64,000 bases of DNA, from contig NZ_OESZ01000043.1 of NCBI RefSeq assembly GCF_900239345.1, positions 124,001 to 188,000 of the forward strand. Direction: 5' to 3'. Shown one piece after another: positions 52,296-61,075 of the stretch (within the stretch, counting starts at the first letter, position 1; every line of letters starts with the position of its first letter). The notes below the pieces were generated by a model. The model ran no database searches. It was not told where the DNA came from and was given only the letters and a program-made list of their open reading frames with translations. The translations under genes and the position numbers were made by a program. This DNA comes from Tenacibaculum dicentrarchi (GTDB lineage Bacteria > Bacteroidota > Bacteroidia > Flavobacteriales > Flavobacteriaceae).

Positions 52296-54308
52296 TTATA
52301 ATAACTTTAAATAAACGGTTGCTCCTTTTGATACTTTTACACCATTATCAATAGATTGTTCTGTTACTTTCCCCATTCCTGAAAATTCTACATGTAATCC
52401 CATATTTTCTAATAATGCAATGGCATCCATAGCACTCATACCTATAACTTTAGGCATAATCGTTTTATATTTTATTAATTTATTGTAATAATCTTGATAT
52501 TCTTTATCAATACTTTCTGATGAAATTTCATCAGAAACTAATTGATTGTTAATAGGTGTTGTAGTGTAAATTTTCTGAGCAATATCTTTAAATACTGGTG
52601 CAGCAACCTTAGCTCCATAATAACCTTTGTCTTTATCGGGGCTATGCACCACTACAATACACGAATATTTAGGTTTATCCGCAGGAAAAAAACCGACAAA
52701 AGAAGCTACATATTTTTTATTCGAATAATGCCCATAAACCGTTTTACCCGATTTATTTTTATGTTTAGGAATCCATTTTTTAGCTGTTCCTGTTTTTCCT
52801 GCCATAGAAAATCGTGAAGAATACATACTTTCAGCTGTTCCTTTTTTCACCACATTTTCCATCACCTTTCTAACTTTATTAATGGTGTTTTGAGAGGCAA
52901 TTTTTTCTTTTAAAACAACCGTTTCAAAACGTTTTTCAACATTTCCTCCCATCCTTAATTCTTTTACAAAATAAGGTTTTACCAATTTCCCATTATTTGC
53001 CACTGCATTATAAAAAGTTAATGTTTGCAGAGCTGTTAAATGAACTCCATACCCCCAAGCCATCCATTCTAATGAAATAGGACTCCAACTTTTTTCTAAC
53101 GGATTTGGAATATATGGTTTTCCTTCTCCTTTTATTTTAACATCGGTAAGTTTATCTAAGCCAAAAGATTTGATTCGTTTTATAAACTTCTTGGGGTTTT
53201 TATCATAATTTTTTCGAATCGTTTTTACAATTCCAACATTTGATGAAACCTCAAAAATACGTGCCAATGAAATTTTACCATGACCGCCATTTTTACTATC
53301 TTCTACCTTTCTATTGTTAATAAAAATTCTACCATTTCCACAATCAACAACATCAGAAGTATCTGCAACTCGGTCTTCTAGAACAGCCATTAAACTCGCT
53401 AATTTAAACGTAGAACCAGGCTCATGAGTTTCCCAAACCGCATAATTTCTTTTTTCGTAATATTTTCCTTCGGATGTTCTTCCTAAATTAGAAATTGCTT
53501 TAATTTCACCTGTTTCAACCTCCATAACTACGGCACATCCGTGGTCTGCCTGAAAATAATTTAACTGCCTAAGTAATGCGTGATGGGTAATATCCTGAAT
53601 ATTAACGTCAATCGTGGTAATAACATCACTACCATCAACTGGTTCTTTTTCATTAACATCGTTAATAGGTTTCCATTGCCCTTTGGCTATTTTTTGCTTT
53701 AAACGCCAACCATTTTCACCTTGCATATAATCGGCAAAAGCTCCTTCAATACCCGCACCTCCTTTTTTATTGTCGTAGCCAATTGTTCGAGCAGCAATCT
53801 TACCAATAGGGTGCACCCTAACAGTGCTTTGTTCGGCAATAAAACCACCCCTGTAAATACCCTCGTTAAAAATTGGAAAAGTTCTCATTTTCGCACAATT
53901 ATTATAACCAATATTTCGGGCAATTAATAAATAGCGATTTTTTCGTTTTCGAGCCCGTCTAATTTTACCTTGATAATAACTAGCAGGCTTTCCTAACATT
54001 TGAGATAATGAATCCGATAAAGCGCGTATGTTTTTTTCAAACACCGCCGATTTTACCACAACAGCATCCATTCTAATGGTATATTTTGTAATCGAAGTTG
54101 CTAGCAGATTTCCATCAGCCGCATACACATTTCCTCTATTGGCAAATATGGTATCATTTTTTACTGTTTTTTCTAAAGAAAGCTTACGATACTTGTCGCC
54201 ATCGAAATATTGAAGTTTAATAACCCTAAAAATAATAAACAATAAAAAAAGCGTCATTAAAACTACTACCACATAGAGCCTGTTTAATATGCTTTTTTTT
54301 ATAACCAT
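52296..54308 (-). CDS. ftsI: Septal transpeptidase FtsI/PBP3-type with PASTA domain
   Basis: A 670-residue class B penicillin-binding protein that cross-links septal peptidoglycan. An N-terminal membrane helix (about 10-30) is followed by the pedestal domain (about 55-240). The transpeptidase domain has all three active-site motifs: STFK at 299-302, SSN at 355-357 and KTG at 505-507. A single C-terminal PASTA domain (about 608-670, MPKVIGMSAMDAIALLENMG) is an addition to the E. coli form and probably senses nascent peptidoglycan. It lies ten bases after the ftsL-like gene and abuts murE. Confidence 0.96.
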   Translation of the reverse strand: MVIKKSILNRLYVVVVLMTLFLLFIIFRVIKLQYFDGDKYRKLSLEKTVKNDTIFANRGNVYAADGNLLATSITKYTIRMDAVVVKSAVFEKNIRALSDSLSQMLGKPASYYQGKIRRARKRKNRYLLIARNIGYNNCAKMRTFPIFNEGIYRGGFIAEQSTVRVHPIGKIAARTIGYDNKKGGAGIEGAFADYMQGENGWRLKQKIAKGQWKPINDVNEKEPVDGSDVITTIDVNIQDITHHALLRQLNYFQADHGCAVVMEVETGEIKAISNLGRTSEGKYYEKRNYAVWETHEPGSTFKLASLMAVLEDRVADTSDVVDCGNGRIFINNRKVEDSKNGGHGKISLARIFEVSSNVGIVKTIRKNYDKNPKKFIKRIKSFGLDKLTDVKIKGEGKPYIPNPLEKSWSPISLEWMAWGYGVHLTALQTLTFYNAVANNGKLVKPYFVKELRMGGNVEKRFETVVLKEKIASQNTINKVRKVMENVVKKGTAESMYSSRFSMAGKTGTAKKWIPKHKNKSGKTVYGHYSNKKYVASFVGFFPADKPKYSCIVVVHSPDKDKGYYGAKVAAPVFKDIAQKIYTTTPINNQLVSDEISSESIDKEYQDYYNKLIKYKTIMPKVIGMSAMDAIALLENMGLHVEFSGMGKVTEQSIDNGVKVSKGATVYLKLL

Positions 54309-54318
54309 TTTTAATCTA

Positions 54319-54645
54319 TTATTTTTTAGTTGTTACTTTTATTTTTTGAGGAGGATTTTTTGCAGGAAACAAGCCTTTTGATTTTACATTTTTTCGAATA
54401 CTACTTTCTAACCTCATTTTAGTTAACTCTGTACTGGTATCAAAATCTTCGGCTCTGAGCTCTCTTTTTTTCCTATTGAGTTTCGCGATTTTCACTACTT
54501 TAGCATCTAAACGATGAGAACTCGATATCATAATTAATAGTAAACTCACTACAAAAATTAAGATACCCCAATTATTAAACGAATTATCATCTGTTAAAAA
54601 TCGCCCTCGTAAAACATCGTAAATTCCCTCCTTTACTTTTGACAT
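54319..54645 (-). CDS. ftsL: FtsL-like bitopic division protein
   Basis: A 108-residue protein with a cytoplasmic N-terminus, one membrane helix (about 25-44, NWGILIFVVSLLLIMIS) and a charged helical, coiled-coil-like region (about 50-85, LDAKVVKIAKLNRKKRELRAEDFDTSTELTKMRLES), then a basic tail. The order rsmH-this gene-ftsI and its topology identify it as the FtsL equivalent of Bacteroidota (FtsL-like domain), since sequence similarity to E. coli FtsL is very low. It overlaps the rsmH stop by one base. Confidence 0.88.
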   Translation of the reverse strand: MSKVKEGIYDVLRGRFLTDDNSFNNWGILIFVVSLLLIMISSSHRLDAKVVKIAKLNRKKRELRAEDFDTSTELTKMRLESSIRKNVKSKGLFPAKNPPQKIKVTTKK

Positions 54646-55541
54646 TATTTTAGTGTTGCTATTCGAAGTTTAGCACTTCGCGCTCTATTATTTACTTTTA
54701 TTTCTTCTCTAGAAGGAATAATTAACTTGCCTATTTTTTTCAAAGGAACCGTAAAATTACCATAAAAATCTTTTTCTGGCTCACCAACAAACAATCCTGT
54801 TCTTATAAATCGTTTTACTAACCTGTCTTCTAGTGAGTGGTATGAAATAATGCTTAACCTACCTTGCTCGTTTAACAAACCAGGCATCTGCTCTAAAAGT
54901 TCTTTTAAAACCTCTAATTCTTGATTTACTTCAATTCTAACAGCTTGGAATATTTGTGCTAGTATTTTATGTTCTTTCGCTTCAGGAAGAAATTCTTTTA
55001 ATACCTCTTTCAACTGAAAACTCGTATCAATTGGTTTTAGCTCTCTAGCTTCTACAATTTTTTTAGCTAACATCCTGGCATTTCTTAATTCGCCATATAA
55101 AAACAAAATATCCGCCAAACGCTCTTCGCTATATTTGTTGATAATTTTTTTAGCAGATAAATCAGATTTCTGATCCATTCTCATATCTAAATCAGCGTCA
55201 AAACGAGTAGAAAAACCTCTATCAGCTTCATCAAACTGATGAGAAGACACGCCTAAATCTGCTAAAATACCATCTACTTTTTGAATGCCATAAAAACGCA
55301 AAAATCTAGAAATAAATCTAAAGTTTTCACCAATTAAAACAAAACGACTATCGTCTATTACATTTTGTGCAGCATCAGGGTCTTGATCAAAAGCAAAAAG
55401 CCTTCCATTTTCGCCCAACCTACTTAATATTTCTTTTGAATGACCACCGCCACCAAAAGTTACATCTACATACACTCCATCCTCTTTAATATTAAGAGCA
55501 TCGACACTTTCCTTTAACAAAACTGGACTATGATAATTCAT
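54645..55541 (-). CDS. rsmH: 16S rRNA (cytosine-1402-N4)-methyltransferase
   Basis: A 298-residue SAM-dependent methyltransferase (MraW) that fine-tunes the ribosomal P site. The start YHSPVLLKESVDAL, the SAM-binding DVTFGGGGHSKEILSRL near 27-43, and DGILADLGVSSHQFDEADRGFS are canonical. The C-terminal RSAKLRIATLK is also typical. It begins inside the last 14 bases of mraZ and ends with one base shared with ftsL, the usual tight packing of the dcw cluster. Confidence 0.97.
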   Translation of the reverse strand: MNYHSPVLLKESVDALNIKEDGVYVDVTFGGGGHSKEILSRLGENGRLFAFDQDPDAAQNVIDDSRFVLIGENFRFISRFLRFYGIQKVDGILADLGVSSHQFDEADRGFSTRFDADLDMRMDQKSDLSAKKIINKYSEERLADILFLYGELRNARMLAKKIVEARELKPIDTSFQLKEVLKEFLPEAKEHKILAQIFQAVRIEVNQELEVLKELLEQMPGLLNEQGRLSIISYHSLEDRLVKRFIRTGLFVGEPEKDFYGNFTVPLKKIGKLIIPSREEIKVNNRARSAKLRIATLK

Positions 55542-55998
55542 CTACATCTTCTATATTTCCCATTATTTCTTCTGCTAAATCAGCAAAATCAACAACAGCG
55601 TCATCAATTACTTTTTCGTATCTTTCCTTGTCCCAAATTTCAATGATATTAACAGCCGAACAAAGCACTACCTTCTTTTCAATACCTGCAAATAAGCACA
55701 AATCTTTTGGTATTAATAACCTTCCTGAAGCATCTATTTCTAGTGGTTTTACACCAGCGGTAAACCTTCGAATAAAGTCATTGTTTTTTTTCACAAACCT
55801 ATTTAATTTGTGAAGTTTTTGCATTACTAAATTCCATTCTAGCGTTGGGTACAACTCCAAGCAAGGCTGAAACACAGACCTTTTAATAATAAACCCATTT
55901 TTTAATACTGTAAAGAGTTGCTTTTTGAATACTGATGACAACATCAACCTACCTTTAGCATCTATTTTACATTGATATGTACCTGTTAAATTTATCAA
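55528..55998 (-). CDS. mraZ: Transcriptional regulator MraZ (TTG start)
   Basis: A 156-residue AbrB-fold protein that represses the dcw operon by binding repeats upstream of its own gene. Two copies of the family motif DxxGR are present: KIDAKGRLM near residue 13 and EIDASGRLLIPKDL near 85. The TTG at 55998 was chosen because it gives the conserved start INLTGTYQCK and the family length. The upstream in-frame ATG at 56124 would add 42 residues and place the start before the promoter and operator. It overlaps rsmH by 14 bases and is the first gene of the cluster. Confidence 0.93.
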   Translation of the reverse strand: MINLTGTYQCKIDAKGRLMLSSVFKKQLFTVLKNGFIIKRSVFQPCLELYPTLEWNLVMQKLHKLNRFVKKNNDFIRRFTAGVKPLEIDASGRLLIPKDLCLFAGIEKKVVLCSAVNIIEIWDKERYEKVIDDAVVDFADLAEEIMGNIEDVDELS

Positions 55999-56021
55999 AT
56001 TTAAAATTCTGTAGTTTGCAT

Positions 56022-56029
56022 CAAAAATA
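56022..56029 (-). promoter_or_regulatory. -7 promoter element of the dcw cluster
   Basis: On the minus strand TATTTTTG matches TAnnTTTG and lies 23 bases before the mraZ TTG. The MraZ box begins 12 bases upstream of it. A second look-alike (TAAATTTG, 55996-56003) overlaps the start codon and is less likely to be used. Confidence 0.6.
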
Positions 56030-56040
56030 AAAAAAAAATA

Positions 56041-56067
56041 CCACTTCTTACCACTTTGCTCCACTTT
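56041..56067 (-). promoter_or_regulatory. MraZ box: three AAGTGG direct repeats
   Basis: On the minus strand AAGTGG occurs three times at an exact 10-base period (56061-56066, 56051-56056, 56041-56046), directly before the mraZ -7 element. MraZ is known to bind direct repeats with one-turn spacing upstream of its own operon, AAAGTG-type boxes in mycoplasmas and TGGG-type in E. coli. This is the expected autoregulatory site. Confidence 0.8.
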
Positions 56068-56169
56068 GTTCATAAGTTTTAACAGACCATTTAAAAAACT
56101 GATTATCAAGCCTTTTAACACCACTAAGAAGCCCCTTATAATAAAACTGAAAATCTCATAAAAAAGAAC

Positions 56170-56177
56170 TACATTTG
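56170..56177 (+). promoter_or_regulatory. -7 promoter element of the alpha/beta-hydrolase gene
   Basis: TACATTTG matches TAnnTTTG and ends 24 bases before the ATG at 56202. It overlaps an in-frame TTG at 56175, which is therefore unlikely to be the start. Confidence 0.6.
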
Positions 56178-56201
56178 TGGTTAAGTCAAACGGATAAATT
56201 A

Positions 56202-56966
56202 ATGGGTGATTTTTTAAAGAAAGAAGGCGGTTTTACATATGCTGAAGCAGGAGAAGGAAGGACGCTAATCGTACTACATGGTTTAATGGGAGCGCTAAGC
56301 AATTTTGATGAAACATTTAAACATTTTTCTAAAAAAGGATATCGGGTTTTAATACCTGAACTTCCTTTATACACACTACCTTTACTAAAAACAAACGTAA
56401 AAAACTTAGCTGATTATGTTCATGAGTTTATTGAATATAAAAAGCTAAAAGACGTGGTTCTTTTGGGTAATTCATTGGGTGGTCATATCGCTTTATATTA
56501 CACAAAATGTTACCCTGAAGATGTAGCAGCAATTGTATTAACAGGTAGTTCTGGTTTATATGAAAAATCAATGGGCGATAGCTATCCTAAAAGAGGTAAT
56601 TACCAATATATTGAAAACAAAGCTAGAGAAGTTTTTTACGATCCTGAAATAGCAACAAAAGAACTTGTTGATGGCATTTATGATATTGTAAATGACCGAA
56701 TTAAGGCATTAAAAACCTTGTCTATTGCTAAAAGTGCAATTCGTCATAATATGGCAAATGATTTGCCAAATATGCACCAACCAACCTGTCTTATTTGGGG
56801 TAAACAAGATGGTGTAACACCTCCAGAGGCAGCAGAAGATTTCCATAAAAAATTACCCGATTCAGATTTATTTTGGATTGATAAATGTGGGCATGCAGCA
56901 ATGATGGAAACACCTAAAGAATTTAATGAAATTTTAGAAGCCTGGCTTTCTAAAAGAAATATATAA
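56202..56966 (+). CDS. Alpha/beta-fold hydrolase
   Basis: A 254-residue soluble hydrolase. The nucleophile elbow GNSLGG has Ser at residue 91. The oxyanion/HG motif VLHGLMGALSNF is at 24-35, the acid is probably the Asp in IWGKQDGVTP, and the base is the His in KCGHAAMMETP. The substrate is unknown; esters, lactones or C-C bonds are all possible. ATG at 56202 fits the family start (MGDFLKKEGGFTYAEAG). It is divergent from the dcw cluster and is followed at 17 bases by ysxC, a linkage common in Flavobacteriia. Confidence 0.9.
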   Translation: MGDFLKKEGGFTYAEAGEGRTLIVLHGLMGALSNFDETFKHFSKKGYRVLIPELPLYTLPLLKTNVKNLADYVHEFIEYKKLKDVVLLGNSLGGHIALYYTKCYPEDVAAIVLTGSSGLYEKSMGDSYPKRGNYQYIENKAREVFYDPEIATKELVDGIYDIVNDRIKALKTLSIAKSAIRHNMANDLPNMHQPTCLIWGKQDGVTPPEAAEDFHKKLPDSDLFWIDKCGHAAMMETPKEFNEILEAWLSKRNI

Positions 56967-56983
56967 CAGCACAACTTATAGTT

Positions 56984-57595
56984 ATGAAAATAAGATCTGC
57001 AGATTTTGTAATGAGCAACAGTAATGTTATGAAGGCGCCAAAGGATAGAATTCCTGAATACGCTTTTATAGGTCGCTCAAATGTAGGTAAATCTTCGTTA
57101 ATCAACATGTTGATGCAACGTAAAGATTTAGCCAAAACTTCTGGAAAACCAGGAAAAACACAGCTGATAAATCACTTTAAAATAAACCAAGAATGGTTCT
57201 TAGTCGATTTACCAGGCTATGGTTATGCGCAAATTTCTAAAAAGAAAAGAACCATTTTTCAATTTTTTATTGAAAACTACTTTAAAGAAAGAGAGCAATT
57301 AGTTTTTACCTTTATTTTAATAGATTCTCGTCACGATCCGCAAAAGATTGACTTAGAATTTATGCAGTTTTTAGGTGAAAATCAAATCCCTTTTGGTATC
57401 GTTTTTACAAAAGCCGATAAATTAGGAACAACTAAAATAAACAACCAAATAGCCAACTATAAAAAGAAATTATTAAAACATTGGGAAACACTTCCTACCT
57501 CTTTTGTTACCTCATCGGAAACAGGTTTAGGACGTGAAGATTTTTTATCTTTTATAGAAACCACCAACGAAACAATTCTTAAAGACTTCAAATAA
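56984..57595 (+). CDS. ysxC: Ribosome-biogenesis GTP-binding protein YsxC/EngB
   Basis: A 203-residue essential GTPase (also EngB, YihA) that helps assemble the 50S subunit. G1 is GRSNVGKSS at 30-38, G2 is in GKPGKTQLIN, G3 is DLPGYGYA near 75, and G4 is FTKADKLG near 145. The conserved N-terminus IRSADFVMSNSNV and the length are normal. It follows the hydrolase gene at 17 bases and is followed at 33 bases by an RluA-type gene, a likely operon. Confidence 0.97.
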   Translation: MKIRSADFVMSNSNVMKAPKDRIPEYAFIGRSNVGKSSLINMLMQRKDLAKTSGKPGKTQLINHFKINQEWFLVDLPGYGYAQISKKKRTIFQFFIENYFKEREQLVFTFILIDSRHDPQKIDLEFMQFLGENQIPFGIVFTKADKLGTTKINNQIANYKKKLLKHWETLPTSFVTSSETGLGREDFLSFIETTNETILKDFK

Positions 57596-57628
57596 TTTAC
57601 AGCAATAACATTTTTATACATTAAAAAA

Positions 57629-58312
57629 ATGCACTCTACTAAAGACAATTTACAGGTTTTACATGAAGATAATCACTTAATGATTATCAATAAAAGAGCT
57701 GGTGATATTGTTCAGGGTGATAAAACGGGCGACAAACCCCTTTCTGATGTTGTTAAAGAATATATTAAAGAAAAATACAACAAACCTGGTGCTGTTTATT
57801 TAGGTACAGTTCACCGACTAGACAGACCAACATCGGGCGTTGTTATTTACGCCCGTACGTCAAAAGCCTTAGAGCGTTTGAATAAAATGTTGCGTGACAA
57901 AACTATCAAAAAAACCTATTGGGCGGTTGTAAAAGAGCAACCCGAAAAAACAGCCGATACTCTTATTGGTTTTTTAAAGAAAAACTCAAAGAATAATAAA
58001 TCTACAGCATATAAAAAAGAAGTTGACGGCAGTAAAAAAGCGATTCTTCATTATAAAACACTTAAAAATTTAGACAATTATTCTTTATTAGAAATTGATC
58101 TAGAAACGGGGCGTCATCATCAAATTAGAGTGCAATTATCAAACATCGGTTGTATAATAAAAGGTGATTTAAAATACGGGGCAAAAAGAAGTAATAAAGA
58201 CGGAGGTATTCATTTACATGCCCGTAAAATTGAATTTATACATCCTGTAAGTAAAGAACTTATCAAGGTTACAGCACCAACACCTAAAGATCCTATTTGG
58301 GGGGCTTGCTAA
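57629..58312 (+). CDS. RluA-family pseudouridine synthase
   Basis: A 227-residue RNA pseudouridine synthase. The catalytic motif HRLDRPTSGVVIYARTSKA is at 62-80, with D65 the nucleophile, and ETGRHHQIRVQL is the second family motif. There is no N-terminal S4 domain, so it resembles the shorter RluA/TruC-like members; the target (23S rRNA or tRNA position) cannot be assigned. It follows ysxC in the same direction. Confidence 0.93.
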   Translation: MHSTKDNLQVLHEDNHLMIINKRAGDIVQGDKTGDKPLSDVVKEYIKEKYNKPGAVYLGTVHRLDRPTSGVVIYARTSKALERLNKMLRDKTIKKTYWAVVKEQPEKTADTLIGFLKKNSKNNKSTAYKKEVDGSKKAILHYKTLKNLDNYSLLEIDLETGRHHQIRVQLSNIGCIIKGDLKYGAKRSNKDGGIHLHARKIEFIHPVSKELIKVTAPTPKDPIWGAC

Positions 58313-58338
58313 CAAAATATTTTATTTAGATAATCCGT

Positions 58339-58346
58339 TAAATTTG
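58339..58346 (+). promoter_or_regulatory. -7 promoter element of the aldehyde dehydrogenase gene
   Basis: TAAATTTG matches TAnnTTTG, 22 bases before the ATG at 58369. Confidence 0.55.
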
Positions 58347-58368
58347 TATCTTTAAACAAATTCTAACT

Positions 58369-59745
58369 ATGGATATTTCTGAATTAGTACAAGCACAAAA
58401 AAAAATCTTTTCAACACAGCAAACCAAAGATATTTCCTTTAGAAAAAACGCCTTAAAAAAGCTTCAAAAGGAACTTATCAAAAGAGAAAATGATATTATT
58501 AAAGCCTTATATGATGATTTTAAAAAATCAACATACGAAGCTGTAATGACAGAAACCGCCTTGGTATTGGCTGAATTAAAAATGACCATTAAAAACCTTA
58601 ATGACTGGAGTAAACCAAAACGTGTTTTACCAACACTTTTAAACTTCCCTTCATCAGCTAAAATATATAAAGAACCCTACGGAACAACCTTAATTATTGC
58701 CCCTTGGAATTACCCACACCAATTGGCTTTTGCACCACTTATAGGAGCCGTTGCGGCAGGAAATACCGTTGTTTTAAAACCTTCAGAATTAACACCAAAC
58801 GTAAGTAAAATTACCCAAGAAATTATAAGCGCTGTTTTTGATAAAAATCATGTTACCGTTATTCAAGGTGGCGTGGCTGTTTCTCAAAAATTATTAGCCG
58901 AGCGCTGGGATTATATTTTTTTTACAGGAAGTGTTCCCGTGGGTAAAATTGTAGCAAAAGCAGCGGCAGAACACCTTACGCCAATCACTTTAGAACTCGG
59001 TGGAAAAAGCCCTTGTATTATTGATCAAACCGCTAATATTCCACTAGCTGCAAAACGCTTAGTTTGGGGAAAATTTATCAACGCTGGGCAAACCTGTATT
59101 GCACCTGATTATTTATTAATTCATCAATCAGTTAAAGAAGATTTTATAAAACATTTTAAGCAAGAAATAATAAATACTTATACCGAAAACCCTCAAAATT
59201 CGACAGATTTTCCACGGATTGTAAACACCCGTAATTTTGATCGGTTAGCCTTGCTTTTAAAAGATGAAAATTGCCTAATTGGCGGACAAATCAACAGGCA
59301 AGAAAAATATATTGCACCAACACTAATTGACCAGCCAAGCTTAGATAGTGAAGTTATGAAAGAGGAGATATTTGGTCCTATATTTCCGTTAATTTCGTAC
59401 GAAAAAGAAACTGATTTAGACGCTATTATTTTTAAATATGAAAAACCTTTAGCCTTATATATTTTTACAACACGCAATTATTTTGCTAAAAAAATAATTG
59501 CAAAATATTCTTTTGGTGGCGGTACAATTAACGACACTATGGTTCATTTTGCCAATCATCGTTTACCCTTTGGTGGCGTTGGCGAAAGTGGTATTGGAAA
59601 TTATCACGGAAAACAAACTTTCAACACTTTTTCTCATCAAAAAGGAATCGTTAAAAGAGCTAATTGGCTAGATATTCCCGTGCGATATGCTCCTTATAAA
59701 GGCAAATTAAAACAATTAAAAATACTACTAAAAATAGGTTCTTAA
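58369..59745 (+). CDS. Aldehyde dehydrogenase (class 3 / YwdH-like)
   Basis: A 458-residue NAD(P)-dependent enzyme oxidising aliphatic or aromatic aldehydes. The catalytic Cys is C243 (NAGQTCIAPDYLL), the general base Glu is E209 (TLELGGKSPC), and the cofactor loop FTGSVPVGK is at 185-193. The shorter length and the C-terminal NYHGKQTFNTFSHQKGIVKR place it in the class 3-like group, whose members often lack a substrate-binding extension and act on fatty aldehydes. It stands alone with its own promoter element and terminator. Confidence 0.94.
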   Translation: MDISELVQAQKKIFSTQQTKDISFRKNALKKLQKELIKRENDIIKALYDDFKKSTYEAVMTETALVLAELKMTIKNLNDWSKPKRVLPTLLNFPSSAKIYKEPYGTTLIIAPWNYPHQLAFAPLIGAVAAGNTVVLKPSELTPNVSKITQEIISAVFDKNHVTVIQGGVAVSQKLLAERWDYIFFTGSVPVGKIVAKAAAEHLTPITLELGGKSPCIIDQTANIPLAAKRLVWGKFINAGQTCIAPDYLLIHQSVKEDFIKHFKQEIINTYTENPQNSTDFPRIVNTRNFDRLALLLKDENCLIGGQINRQEKYIAPTLIDQPSLDSEVMKEEIFGPIFPLISYEKETDLDAIIFKYEKPLALYIFTTRNYFAKKIIAKYSFGGGTINDTMVHFANHRLPFGGVGESGIGNYHGKQTFNTFSHQKGIVKRANWLDIPVRYAPYKGKLKQLKILLKIGS

Positions 59746-59760
59746 CACTTATTTTAACCA

Positions 59761-59793
59761 AAAAAATCCCAAGTATAAAACTTGGGATTTTTT
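59761..59793. terminator. Bidirectional terminator between aldehyde dehydrogenase and odhB
   Basis: Perfect 13-bp stem AAAAAATCCCAAG / CTTGGGATTTTTT with a 7-base loop. Both convergent genes end here. Confidence 0.9.
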
Positions 59794-59812
59794 AATATAT
59801 ATAAAACTTAAT

Positions 59813-61024
59813 TTACATTTCTAATGCTTTTTTAACATCATTATTCATTAATAACTCAACAGGGTTTTCTAGAGCTTCTTTAACAGCTACTAAGAACCCT
59901 ACTGATTCACGACCATCGATAACTCTGTGGTCATAAGATAACGCTACATACATAATTGGTTGAATTACTACCTCACCATTCACAGCCATTGGTCTGTTTA
60001 CAATGTTGTGCATACCTAAAATTCCACTTTGTGGAGGGTTTAAAATTGGCGTTGATAACATAGATCCAAAAACACCACCATTTGTAATAGTAAATGTTCC
60101 ACCAGTCATTTCATCAACAGTAATTTGCCCATCTCTAGCACGTAAAGCTAAACGCTTCACCTCGCTTTCAACACCTCTAAAAGATAAATCTTCAGCATTT
60201 CTAATTACAGGAACCATTAATCCTTTAGGACCAGAAACTGCGATAGAAATATCTTGAAATTCATTTTTAATTTGGTAATCTCCATCAATCATAGAGTTTA
60301 CATCTGGGTATAATTCTAAAGCTCTAACAACTGCTAAAGTGAAAAAAGACATAAATCCTAATCCAACTCCGTGCTTTGCTTTAAAGTCTTCTTTATACTG
60401 CTTACGTAAATCAAAAATTGGCTGCATGTTTACTTCGTTAAACGTCGTTAACATTGCAGTTTCGCTTTTTACAGCTACCAAACGTTGCGCTACTTTTCTA
60501 CGCAACATTGACATTTTTTTACGTTCAGTTCCACGAGAACCGTTTGTAGGTTGCGTTCCCATAGAAGGTACCGCTTTTACAGCATCTTCTTTAGTTACAC
60601 GCCCATCTTTTCCTGTTCCTTTTACTGATCCTGCAGGAATTCCTTTTTCTGCTAACACTTTTTTAGCCGCAGGAGAAGCTGTTCCTGTTGCATAAGTTGC
60701 CGCCTTTGGAGCTTCAACTTTTGGAGCTGCTGCTTTAGGAGCTTCTGCTGTTTTTGCTTCAGTAGAACTTCCACCAGCAGGTTTTGCTGCGCTCATATCA
60801 ATAAGACACACTACAGCACCAACTTCAACAGCATCGCCTTCTTCTGCTTTTAAGGTGATAATTCCGCTTTCTTCCGCAGGTAATTCTAAGGTTGCTTTGT
60901 CAGAATCTACTTCCGCAATTGGCTGATCTTTTTCAACATAATCACCATCTTCAACTAACCACGTTGCTATTTCTACTTCTGTAATTGACTCCCCCGGAGA
61001 AGGAACTTTCATTTCTAAAATCAT
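59813..61024 (-). CDS. odhB: 2-oxoglutarate dehydrogenase E2 (dihydrolipoyl succinyltransferase)
   Basis: A 403-residue core subunit (also SucB) that transfers the succinyl group to CoA. An N-terminal lipoyl domain (1 to about 77) carries the lipoylated Lys K43 in [11 protein letters not shown]. An Ala/Pro-rich linker leads to the E1/E3-binding domain (about 115-150, [14 protein letters not shown]). The catalytic domain ends with the active-site motif [13 protein letters not shown]. It starts 51 bases after odhA, forming a two-gene operon. The E3 subunit (lpd) is encoded elsewhere. Confidence 0.97.
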   Translation of the reverse strand: MILEMKVPSPGESITEVEIATWLVEDGDYVEKDQPIAEVDSDKATLELPAEESGIITLKAEEGDAVEVGAVVCLIDMSAAKPAGGSSTEAKTAEAPKAAAPKVEAPKAATYATGTASPAAKKVLAEKGIPAGSVKGTGKDGRVTKEDAVKAVPSMGTQPTNGSRGTERKKMSMLRRKVAQRLVAVKSETAMLTTFNEVNMQPIFDLRKQYKEDFKAKHGVGLGFMSFFTLAVVRALELYPDVNSMIDGDYQIKNEFQDISIAVSGPKGLMVPVIRNAEDLSFRGVESEVKRLALRARDGQITVDEMTGGTFTITNGGVFGSMLSTPILNPPQSGILGMHNIVNRPMAVNGEVVIQPIMYVALSYDHRVIDGRESVGFLVAVKEALENPVELLMNNDVKKALEM

Positions 61025-61075
61025 CAGTACTAAATTTTATATATCTGAAATTATATTTTTTTAATCGAATTTTTT

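Noticed and set aside
56067..56124. Longer mraZ starting at ATG 56124
   Set aside because: The extra 42 residues have no family resemblance, and the start would lie upstream of the MraZ box and the -7 element.
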